A stretch of DNA of 64,000 nt from Asterella californica. Lineage: Eukaryota > Streptophyta > Marchantiopsida > Marchantiales > Aytoniaceae. The first letter of the stretch is position 1. The number at the start of each line of letters is the position of its first letter. The notes beneath the pieces were generated by a model. It was not told the origin of the DNA. It ran no database searches and saw nothing but the letters and a program-made list of their open reading frames with translations. Shown piece by piece: positions 37,644-47,936 of the stretch. Location: the NCBI GenBank assembly GCA_036924285.1, contig JAYKYS010000001.1:8333501-8397500 (forward strand), written 5' to 3'. Made by a program: the position numbers and the translations under genes.

Positions 37644-39640
37644 GATCCCGCCGAAGAGTAATCATCTCATCATAGAGTGGAAGCGGTATCGAAAGGAGGA
37701 CAACACGTACAACAAGGAGTAATGCAAGATAGAAGGTTTGCGTATCAATTCTCAAGCGAGAATAAAAATATGTGTCCCGCCGAGGCAAGAAGTGAAGTAC
37801 CTAAATGGGGTAGTTCATAAGTCGAAGTATGGACACAGAGTCGCCTTCCTGTCGCAGTAGTGTTAGCATGGTGACGTATGCCAAATTCACCCTTTGCTAT
37901 TACGTCTTGCTATTTCGTGAGTCTTGATTGCCGTCAAAAAAGAGAACGAGACTGTGAAATAGCGAGAGTGGAAGCAAGATGCACGGTAGCGCGGTTTACT
38001 TCTCCTCTCGGTCTCTCGGATTGCCCACCTCTGCTGCGTCAGAAGAACGGCAGGCACAACTCCGAAAGAATCGATATAGATAAATAGAAAAAAGCAGAAT
38101 TTCGACACAAAGACAGAGAACCGAGAACCGAATTGTCAGTTTAGCACACATTGTTAGCGAGAGCGGCGATAGGAGCAGTGTCTACGACAACCGAAGAGTG
38201 AAACATAGAGAATGAAACCGCGAAATTAGTTTAAGAGCAAACCGAGCGGTGTCGAGATGAGAGTTTTCTTGAGAAGGGCGGAACCTTCTGGTTATGATAT
38301 GATCGTGAAGATTGTGATACGTCTACTCAGGGAAGCATTGGCTTCTAGCTATGGTAGCTTACTCAAGGGGTAAGCTTCAAGTTATAAGGTGGCACTATAA
38401 AACACTCACGTAGATCTATTGGCTCCTCTGATATGTTCAGAAAGTGAAAATCAAGACTAACTAGCAGTAATAAGATCTAATGACGAACTTTAACACTCAA
38501 AAATGAGAAATATGTGATGGCTTAGACTTCTTAACTTCTCCTACATGTAAAAGAGGCTCTACTCAACACACATGCGAACGTTCAGCTTGAGATCAAATCT
38601 GAGCATTGAGATATGGACGAAAACATTCTGAGTAAAGAAATTATGATAATTTCTGGTACCCAGATAGCTACTTTGACCTAGAAAGAGAATTGGCTCGATA
38701 ACTTTTGATGATTCTTACAGGATATGGAGTCTACAGCATGATGAACATCCTTGTGAAATTTGACCTCCTGATTGTACACAGTTCTCCAGATCTTGGACTC
38801 TGAAATTGTTGCTCTAGATTGAGAGCTTTTCAGACCCTCTCTGCTTCAACGGTCGCCTTGAATTACTCATTCACCCAAATGACATGAAAATTTTTGGACA
38901 ATCGTAACCCTGCTGACAATGAACATAACCACAAAGGTTTGAAGCAAATATCTCAATTCTGCTGCAATTGACACCAAAAACCCCAAAATCATGAATTGTG
39001 TTGCAACTCCAATCCAATCAAACTTCGTATTGACATAACTCCTTCTTTATTGCTCCGAATCGATCAAAACTTTCACTGACAGTGACTGGCATGACAAGCT
39101 CTATCTTCCTATCTTCTCAAATTTTGCAATGTCTTTATCAAAAGCTCGAACTCCACTTAAGACCTCTGCTTTTAAATTTAGAGTTTCACAAAAGACAAAA
39201 ATGAACCAATGGGAGTTCATAGCTCCACTTCTCTGTCCTTTTGTGCCTCAATCCACGTGGTAACTTAATTTCGCACATAGATTACCACGTCAAGCCCCTA
39301 AAGTGCCAGCGTAAATCTTAAACTACTTGTGAAGACATGTAGAATCATACGTAACCCTGAAGGATAACTAAACAAACTAGAAAGTATAAATGGGCATAAG
39401 TAAAAAAAAGTAAAAGAAAGTAAGTACAACCCATGAGCTTTAAACTCTATGAACATGATAAATAACCTACTAGGACTCAAAATATATAACACCCTCCAGA
39501 ATAGACTTCTCTAAAGTTCTAACTTCACTCAGAGAGGCTAACTCCTGACAAAGAGGTGAATTATTTACTATGTGAAATGATTCACATCACGACATCCACA
39601 CTCTCCAAACCTGCACATCCTCCGGCATGTGTCAACTTCT
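37644..39640. other. Intergenic, no gene seen
   Basis: About 2 kb, increasingly AT-rich toward the right. It presumably includes the promoter of the small gene ending at 37643. No domain, RNA gene or clear repeat was recognised. Confidence 0.4.
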
Positions 39641-39815
39641 TCATTCTTCTGTTTGTTCTTCATCATCATCACTCTCCTCTGCCTCAACCTCTTCAGTAGT
39701 CGGTACGTCTTAGTCTCTTGTTATCCTCTGCTCTGACTCCGGAAAGTTGAATAACTCTACTGATCCTCCGCGTCTTTTGAACAATTTCACACGTTTGTCT
39801 GCTAGTCTCAGTAAC
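39641..39815 (-). pseudogene. Acidic C-terminal tail of a retroelement-like frame
   Basis: A minus-strand frame reading RVKLFKRRGGSVELFNFPES, then one internal stop, then TTEEVEAEESDDDEEQTEE and a TGA. It abuts the truncated edge of the LTR at 39811 and is probably retroelement-derived. Confidence 0.35.
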
Positions 39816-40336
39816 TCAGTCGTAACTATTTTTACCGAGTTTTACTAAGATATTACTTAAGATAAAAGCATTAATGACATGGACGTTTTATCTTTTTACA
39901 TGAACTTATTCCTTCAAAGTCAACAACTTCTAGAAGGATTTTGGAATATTTTCAAAGAATCTCAAATTTCCACCCTCCCCCTACACTAGGACCCATTAAA
40001 AAAGAAACATGTGGAATCTCTTCTTGTTTTTAATGCCCATAAAGTCCACAACTTTAATCTAATACTAATATCAAGTCAAAAATGAAATAAGGAATATTTT
40101 CCACCTCCTTTCTATCTTTTAGACAAGATGACAAGATAATAGTGTTCATTCTCTAGGAAATATCTGAATTTTGCTCAAAAGTACAGCTAAGTTAAACCAT
40201 AACTAACTTTAGCTGGTCATGACTAACTTGATATCTCCTTAAAATACTTGAGCAGCAAATAAACATTCTCCACACTTAGCTATAACTAAACACTTTACTC
40301 ATAGACAAACTTCCTATGTGTAACATAAGTCGTTAC
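39811..40336 (-). mobile_element. Ty3/gypsy 3' LTR, truncated
   Basis: About 526 bp matching 42101-42627 closely. On the minus strand it begins TGTAACGACTTATG. It is preceded by a polypurine-like tract CCGGGGGTAAAA (40337-40348) directly after the pol stop at 40351. The expected CA end and inner ~360 bp of the LTR are missing at the left, where unrelated sequence follows. Confidence 0.85.
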
Positions 40337-40350
40337 ATTTTACCCCCGGA

Positions 40351-41390
40351 CTAAATTTCCGCTTCGTCCTCGGAGTGAAGAGAGAACTTTCGTCTATGAA
40401 ACAACTTCAACTTGTCATGGTTGAAACGATCAAATCTCCTTCCTCTCGGCTCCTGAAGGTCATATGTGAAGTTGCTCCACACCTTATCTACAACAAAAGG
40501 ACCAAAATATCTAGGAAGAAATTTCTTCCTTGTCCTCTTGAACCTGATAGCATCATACAACATTATCAATCTCCGATTTGTAAAGGTTTTATCTCCCTCT
40601 TGTTCAATCATTTGTCGTAACTCTTTCTTTGATACGCCTGAGTTCGTTCCATCCGGATCATTGCTATCGCTCGTGTCTCTTCCAACTCCATGAGTTGTTC
40701 TCTCCTTGATTTGACGACGTCTTCTCTCCTCGACCTTTTCACTTTCATTGCATAGTTTGAAAAGTATCCAATTCGAATTGGATCGGCAACTTGGACTCCA
40801 CTCCATAAACAAGTCGAAATGGAGAATACCCAGTAGAAATCTTTTGTTGTCGCCTGATACTCCCATAAGATGGCATGTAGCCTCTTATCCCAAGTATGTT
40901 TCGCAGTCTCAACACCATCATCTAGACGAGCATCATACAAAGTGTAAGATTGGTCTTCTCCGCAAAACCATTAACATTTGGTTTGTATGAAAGTGTTGCA
41001 ACATAGCAGTAGTCATGCTCCTTGTAAACTCTCCTCCTCCATCTGAGACCAACCCTAACGGACATCCAACATCTTGTGACGATCCTCTTTCATAGAAATC
41101 TACCCACTTCCGTTTCATTAGTGTCTTTTAAAGATCTAGCCTCTACCCACTTGGTACAAAAATCAATGGCGACTACAATGTATCTATTGCCTCGAAGTCC
41201 TCTTAATAAGAGGACTTTGTAAGTCCTCTTATTAAGAGGACTTACAAAGTCAATACCTCATTCTCAAATGGGCCTAACACTGGAATTGGTCTTAACGGAG
41301 GTGTTCTAGTAGACTTTAGAGCAAATGCTTGACATACGTCACAAGTTTTGCGTAAACACTCCTTGAAAATACCTCTCCAATGAAAAAAAC
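40351..41390 (-). pseudogene. Ty3/gypsy integrase, C-terminal pol, decayed
   Basis: Minus-strand text in order: the Cys half of the integrase zinc finger (ECLRKTCDVCQAFALKS, ~41,370-41,310), the first catalytic Asp region (YIVVAIDFCTKWVEA), the second (CPLGLVSDGGGEF), and the C-terminal part (RRLIMLYDAIRFKRTRKKF ... FGPFVVDKVW) ending at a TAG next to the polypurine tract. Frameshifts and stops interrupt it, including a 26-bp inverted insertion. It completes the pol whose 5' part lies at 42628-46267. Confidence 0.85.
41195..41243. repeat. Perfect 23-bp inverted repeat inside integrase
   Basis: aagtcctcttaataagaggactt (here named by its ends aagtcctctta / taagaggactt) at 41195-41217 is the exact reverse complement of 41221-41243, with a 3-base loop. 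Each arm is itself nearly palindromic. It adds about 26 bp and shifts the integrase frame. Confidence 0.95.
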
Positions 41391-41719
41391 AAAAAAAATT
41401 TGACAACAACTGTACAAATTTTCCAGAGAGCTGAATTCCTGAACTCTAAAATTTTTCTCCTCTAATAACTTCTCTCTCCTTCTTTCTTTACAAATCTTGT
41501 TGCATTCACTTTCAACTCTCCTCAAACCTTTTCTAAGTGAACAAGATGTAAAGAATGACCTCGAACAGTTCATAGATCATTACGAGATATACGAAAAGTT
41601 CTAATGTTGCTAACATCACGTTAGCTCTCTCTCCTCTCAATGTTCTCTCTCATGATCTCTTTTTGTCGAATATAGAATTGAACTTTAAACATCTTTCAAC
41701 GATCACTTCAAGTGAGGTC

Positions 41720-41738
41720 CCGGCAACGGAACCAAAAA
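41720..41738 (-). other. Retrotransposon primer-binding site
   Basis: On the minus strand tttggttccgttgccggga follows the LTR end TTTACA within a few bases. Its complement tcccggcaacggaaccaaa resembles the T-arm and acceptor 3' end (...ACCA) of a tRNA, close to the tRNA-Asp type used by plant Athila/Tat elements but with GGAACCA in place of GGCGCCA. Confidence 0.7.
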
Positions 41739-42627
41739 TGTAAACTCTCCACAGTCCTATCAGTCAACTACCCCCCAATCTCTCAACCTCTACGATCGTC
41801 ATCGATGAATCTGCAATATGTCGGACCTGTCTTTCACTCAAGGGTCGCCTCTGATGACTTTGATGAAAACACACCATGAACTTGAAGAGAAAAATGCTAA
41901 GTTCACTCATTCATACACTCATAAACTCATAAACTAAAATTATTCATTATAACGACGTCTTTCAAGTTTTCACATGCTAAAATATCACTCTCTCTCTCTC
42001 TATATTGCTTAATTTGTCATTACGACGATGTGAAAACAAGGATGAGGAGCTCTTCTCTATTCCTCTATTTATAAATTTTAGGTTTTCATTTTGATACCCT
42101 TCGGTAACTCAACCGTAACTATTTTTACCGGGTTTTATTAAGATATTACTTAAGGTAAAAGCATTAATCACATGAGCTTTTTATCTTTTTACATGGGCTT
42201 ATTCCTTCAAAGTCAACAACTTCTTGAAGGATTCTGGAATATTCTCAAGGAATCTCGAATTTCCACTCCCTTTTTACACTAGGATTCATTAAAAAAGAGA
42301 CATGTGGAATCTCTTCTTATTTTTAATGCCCACAAAGTCCACAACTTTAATCCAACCACTAATATCAAGTTAAAATGAGATAAAGCATATTTTCCACCTC
42401 CTTTCTACCTTTTAGACAAGATGACAAGATAGTAGTGCTCACTCTTTAGGAAATATCTGAATTTTATCCAAAAGTACAGCCAAGTTTAACCATAACTAAT
42501 TTTAGCTAGTCATGACTAACTTGATATTGCTTAAAATACTTGAATAACAAATAAACATTCTCCACACTTAGCTATAACTAAACACTTTACTAATAGACAA
42601 ACTTCTTATGTGTAACATAAGTCGTTA
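41739..42627 (-). mobile_element. Ty3/gypsy LTR (complete, ~889 bp) inserted into pol
   Basis: It begins TGTAACG-like (TATAACGACTTATG, first base pair mutated) at 42627 on the minus strand and ends TTTACA at 41739, followed by the primer-binding site and an untranslated leader to about 41.4 kb. About 527 bp match the 3' LTR at 39811-40336. It lies between the His half (LMHEFHDD, ~42,630) and the Cys half (~41,370) of the integrase zinc finger, so it interrupts one pol. Confidence 0.85.
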
Positions 42628-43785
42628 TAGTGTCGTCGTGAAACTCGTGCATTAGCTTGAACGCCTCCTTCTGACCAACTGCTCTCCTTAATAATCCATC
42701 TGCTCCTTGATGAAATAGAATTCCTTCCACCATGATGTAAAGTTTGCATCTCTTGATCAACACGTTGTGTTCTCGGGTATGCATACTTTTTGGAAAAGAG
42801 CCATCTGCAAGGAAACTCTAGATTTCCTTGTACTCGTCAGGTACCTCCTCAATGCTTGTGATGGTCATCGCTTGTTCGTTTGGAAATGAATCATCAAATG
42901 GTTCTTCTCCCTCCTCATCATAAGTCTTCGACAAGAGATCAGCATTTGCATATTTTTTCCCTTATCTATCTTCGATAACGTAATCGTATTCTGTTAGAAG
43001 GATCTTTCAATGAGCAGTACGACCTTGGGCATTAGGCTTATTAAAGATATACTTTAAATGATAGATTAAAGATATACTTGTGATATGTGACTATGGAAAA
43101 TTTTTCTCTTAGCAAGCAGTGTCGAAATTTCTTCAATCCAAACATCACAACTAATCCTTCTCGTCCAATCACGGAATAATTCTTCTTCGCTAGAACCATC
43201 TGCCTACTAGCATAAGCTATAGGATGATCATGCCGATCTTCATCTAATTGACTTAATGTACATCCGATTGCTACATTGGAGACATCCGTGTACAGAATAA
43301 ATGCTTTACTCCACTTAAGTCTAGCAAGTATATGAGCTGTCACTAATGCCTTTTTCAGCTCCTCAAATGCTTCCTTTGTCTTCTGATCATGCACTAGTTA
43401 TCAAGTCAAAATCAACTCTATTCTTCATGTACATAGTCAAAGCTATTGCTTTGTTCGAGAAGGAAATGACAAACCTACAATAATATCCAACCATGCCAAG
43501 AAACTGTCTCAACTTTGTCAAGTTGATCAGAAATGGAAGATCCACAATCTTCTTCACCTTCTCAGGTTCTATCGCAATCCCATTCTTGGAAATGACGTGT
43601 CTTAACAACAAACCTTCTTCGTAGCCAAAGATGCACTTCTCTGGATTTAGAGAAGCATTGGCTTGCTCCAATCGCTGCAAAACTTTGATCACATGATCAA
43701 AGCGATCTTCCTTTCTTCCGTTCACACAGAAATCGTCAATGAAATCACAAACAAACTTCTCTAAGACAAGGAACGACATCATCAT
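42628..43785 (-). pseudogene. Ty3/gypsy RT (C-terminal), RNase H and integrase N-term
   Basis: Minus strand: RT catalytic FIDDFCVNGRKEDRFDHV and SLNPEKCIFGYEEG, connection FLGMVGYYCRFV, RNase H with ILYTDVSNVAIGCTLSQLDE and PIAYASRQMV, then NKPNAQGRTAH, YANADLLSK, and the start of the integrase zinc finger (VEGILFHQGADGLLRRAV ... LMHEFHDD). Several TGA/TAG codons, some at expected Trp positions, show decay. The N-terminal half of RT is absent upstream on this strand. Confidence 0.85.
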
Positions 43786-44946
43786 GCAGTCCTGCTTCTA
43801 AGCTGATGTGTCGAAGAATAGTGACAAAAAGTGGATGAAGTAAGCTTCCAAAAGTCAATATAACTTCTTCTCAGAGATTAGATTTTAGATTTTGATTGCA
43901 GAAGCTTTGCATGTGTCTTCTGTAGAGTGGGTTTCATCAAAATCATACCCAATTGTGCATGGGATGTCTTCCTGTTGAGTGGCGGTGATTGCTAGAAGTG
44001 GTGTAGAGTTCAAGCTTGTTTCATCTAGTGGAGCACTTCGGATTCACGCACAGACTATCCATGAGAGATTGATCTTTTGAGTTAGAGTAGTCAGAGCAAA
44101 GACAGAAGAAGTTAGAAGCCTTCTTTTCATGGCAGAAGACGCATCTTCGATCATAAGACAGTGTAACTGTAAGCAAATCTTTGGTCTTCTTTCCCAATTT
44201 ACTACAAGCAAGGATGGCTTCTTAGTAAGGATTCAGACTAGAAACCTGTCGGGATCTTAATTTCTCTCTTTTTCCTTGTTTTTGGATTTTCTCTTCTTCC
44301 CTCTCTTCCTTCATTTTCCCATCTTCCCACCTTCTTCTATTGGATTTTTGAAGCTTCGTTTGAATATCAGTGAATGTGAATGTCGTTGTAGTGCTACCGG
44401 AAGGTCATTTCTGCAAGCGAAAAGCCTGAGAAGGCTACAGAGGACATACACCCTGTGATTAATCTAACCCGTTGAAAAATCGTAACAGCAATATGTGACA
44501 GGAAATAGTAATTTGGCATCCATGAAGCAAAGACAATCTTCTGGAGGTGTCAGCAGCCGAATTGAACCTTTAGAAGCCGAGAATTGCTTCAGGAAGCCGA
44601 TGTGGGAAGACTGAAAGTCGTGACCTGGAAGCAGTAATCATCTTCTCGGACTTCTCAGTGGATATTTGTGTAGTATTTTAAGTAGTAATTGTATGTTAAG
44701 GTCCAGAGCACCTTGTGAAGGGTCTGGAAGCCGTGTGGTTCTGTGAGTGAAACCCAAGTGTTTGTGAGTTTGAATAGATCTTAGAACTTAGAGCAGAATA
44801 ACTAGTGTAAATCTTCTTGGGCAACGAAATCTTTTATGTTACAATGGGCTAAAGGAGAAATCTTATGACACTACAATAACTAGCAATCTCATCTTCCTCA
44901 TCTACTGATAGTTTGGTCCATAGAGCGCTAAGCGTAGCTATTTCAC
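43786..44946. other. Break in gypsy pol, with a Cys-rich relic
   Basis: This interval replaces the expected RT N-terminal region. A minus-strand frame near 44,030-44,215 reads DLLTVTLSYDRRCVFCHEKK and then further Cys pairs (FCLCSDY, LCVNPKC), resembling the C-terminal zinc-binding tail of piggyBac-type plant transposases. This is a weak assignment. The remainder (44.25-44.9 kb) has no recognised coding content. Confidence 0.35.
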
Positions 44947-46267
44947 TCAAAATTTGATGTTTCTCTTGATGATATCTATGATAACCTCATGGAACTCACG
45001 CTTTGCTATACCAAGAATCTCACCTAAAGTAAACTCAACCTTCCCATTCAAGATTCGATTCTCTAACACTTGCTTCAAGTCTGTAGCAATCTCAAGGTCA
45101 CTGAAGTTTGTATGCATGTGTCTTACCCTTCTCCTTGCTTCTTTCCTTCTCCTTTGATGTTGTAGGTGGGAGATCCTCCATAGTCTCCTCCCGAGTAGGT
45201 GTTGTCTCTTGTCTTGTCTTTGATCTAGCCCTTTCACTCCTCGTGGTAGACCATTTGGATGTAGAAGTCTCACATGCATCCTCCCTCTTGCGTTTTTCTT
45301 CTAGTACAGCCTCATGATGACTCCGTGCAACATAAGCATGGACTGACATAATATCCACAAGGTCATCTCATTCTTTAGCTTCTCGAATTGAGGTACTAAA
45401 CCTTCGTAGCACATCCTTGTTTTGTTCTAGCTACGGATCTCACTACGTTAGACCACAACCTAGTAGTCTATTTCTCTCTCTTCATTTTCGCTTTCACTCC
45501 ACAAGTAGCAACATCCCACGAGAAACAGCATGTGATGCAGATATTTCATTTACAAGCCTTTTCATACCACCCTTGCCAAAGTTGGTTCCGAATATCATCC
45601 CAATCTTTCTCAAATAGATCTTACCATCTTTGAAGAAGATAAGATCCTTCCCCAATGCATCTGTAAACTTCTCACAATCTCTTCTTACATGGTCTAGGCT
45701 ATCGCACCATATACAACGATGAACAAAGCCTTCTCGCATCTGCGGTCTCTACATAGCAAGCTGTACATTCTGCTCCTTCTTTTCTAACCTAGTGAGCTTA
45801 AGCTTAAGCTCCTTCATACCTTAATCAACTCATCTAGTGGTGAGTCTTCCTCTCTAGCAACTATCAAGGTAGGCTTAGTAGGCAACTGCTTGACTGGAAT
45901 TAACAGAGGTGCTACTTCACTTACCATCACTTTGTCCTTTCTTCTCTGTCTCTTGGTCAACAAAGAGACAGCTTCTTCAACTTCTTTCCAATCAATCTTC
46001 AATCGTCTCTCCTCACTCTTGTCTTCTAACAACAACTCAAGCTTTTCCTGAATAGTCACGTCCGCTGCTTGTAGGAAAAGCTCCTGTCTTCTCCACCTCC
46101 AATGTAAGCTTCTCTATCCTAGAAACTTGAGCATACTGACGATCAAACTCTCTTAACAATTCATTTATAGACAATCCTTTGTTGGGCTTAACCACCCACT
46201 CCAAGGACGTTCTCTTGGTCACTCTCTTTGAATCTTCAATGTAGTACTCCTCCTTCAAAGCACGCAT
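44947..46267 (-). pseudogene. Ty3/gypsy gag and protease-region relic
   Basis: Minus strand: a gag-like segment with VTIQEKLELLLEDKSEERR and KIDWKEVEEAVSLLTKRQRR, a zinc-knuckle-like CIWCDSLDHVRRDCEKF (45,680), a Lys/Glu-rich linker (KEKERSKEKGK), and the pre-protease region DLKQVLENRILNGKVEFTLG then EILGIAKREFHEVI. Frames change several times, so the reading frame is broken. It belongs with the pol relic to its left. Confidence 0.7.
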
Positions 46268-46531
46268 AAAGCTCCCCCAACTCTGTCCTTGCTACTGCTT
46301 GAGCTCCTTCACACGCTCATGATTCTCAAGGACAACAACACGTTCAAAGTTCTCCATCTCATCTCCTTCTCAAGTACCTTGTTCACCTCCATCTCCCTAG
46401 CACCTCTCTCGGGTGTTGGAATTGTGACTTCTGACTCTAACAGACCCACTAGTGACTACTGAGAATCTGCTACGAAGAATGATCAGAGTGTCTCAGAAGT
46501 AGATACGAGAGATTCTTATGATCAAGAATCT

Positions 46532-47270
46532 TTGTCTGATGACAAAAGATTTGGTCGAGATGAATCATTACATCAGCTTAGTGCTATTGACTTGTTGCCT
46601 CGACTAGCAGTGGAGAAAGATCTTGACAAAGAAGAGTTGAGTGAGGTTGAGATTGTGAGAAGACTCTCTATCTTGAAGTTTGATATCAATGTCACTCAAG
46701 ATGAGAAAAATAGATTCCTCGATATATTTCAGAAATATATCCATGTGTTTGATTTCAGCTACAAGGATTTGAAAGAGGTGACTCTAGAGACTCATCAAAT
46801 CGAATTGGAGGAGAACGCAAGATCAGTTCGACAGAAGCAAAGAAGGGTCAATCCTACAACGACAATGATGGTTAAGGAGGAGATAGACAAGTTGAAAGAG
46901 ACGAGTTTCATCTACGAGGTGGAGAACTCGGAACGGGTTTCACCCATTGTGATTGTCAAGAAGAAGAAAGGTAAGTTGCGAGTGTGCATAGACTATAAGC
47001 TGAATGCAGTTACCAAGAAGGATTATTATCCTCTATCATTTATAGATGAGATTTTGGAGGAAGTTGTTGGTCATGAGTGGTACAGCTTTGGTGATGGTTA
47101 TAGTGAATATAACAAGATCAAGATAGCACAGGAGTACCAACAGTTGACTATTTTCACTACTCCTTTGGGAACATTTGTATTTCGGGTGATACCATTCTGA
47201 CTGTGTAATGTTCCGGCCATGTTTCAGAGGTTCATGAACAAAGTGTTTGAACATCTACTCTTGTCTACAT
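46532..47270 (+). pseudogene. Ty3/gypsy RT N-terminal half, opposite strand
   Basis: A long plus-strand frame: FDINVTQDEKNRFLDIFQKY, HQIELEENARSVRQKQRRVN, then RT motifs VSPIVIVKKKKGKLRVCIDY, KKDYYPLSFIDEILEEV and FTTPLGTFVFRVIPF. A TGA follows where RTs have Gly, then the match continues (CNVPAMFQRFMNKVFEHL). One residue of the conserved YRKLN block is missing. It ends just before the point where the minus-strand RT relic at 43785 begins, so the two cover complementary halves of RT. Confidence 0.85.
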
Positions 47271-47936
47271 CCTTACGATCCCCTATTGGGAGCGGAGATG
47301 CAGACCTACTCTATGTGTAACCAAACTCTACGCGTAGTGTGTGTATGTGTATGTGTGTCTAAAATTTTACATTAGCATCAATTTTATACAATTGCCTTGA
47401 GTCGCAGGAGAGAGATCTCTTCCAATCGCAACTCACAGCTTAGAGAAAAATGAAGCGCTGTCAGAAGACCACCACCTCCCAAGCTTCGGTTCATCTCTCA
47501 GTTCAAAAAGTACTTTCTACTCCTATCGTTGCTAACCTCACTACATGGACAGTCATCTAAAAATAAAAAAGAGAGTCGTCTATCTTAAAATAGCAGACTC
47601 CGATTTCTACAAAATAGTCAAGTAATAACAACTAACTACCTCTACTACCTATTCTTGGTCACCAGGTGTGATCTCCATGAGATCATCACCCATCTAACAC
47701 TCTAATTCGGCTTCTAGCATCGTGGGTGGTTCTATTGATACCTCTGGTGCGGCTGAGGTGGCATCCGCCTCCGTGCTAATCATGTGTGCTTCTATTATGG
47801 CATCAGAAGCTAGAAGATGTCCTTAGGAAGCAGAATCCACCTGCGCTTCTTGACTCTTCTGCGCCACGTGCTCAACACTAGGAGCTAGGATGATCTCACA
47901 GGGGTCAGAGGTAATCATTTCCTCCACCTTGAACAC
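47271..47936. other. Non-coding gap within retroelement debris
   Basis: A GTGTGTATGTGTATGTGTGT tract (47,338) and otherwise featureless sequence. No gene recognised. Confidence 0.4.
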
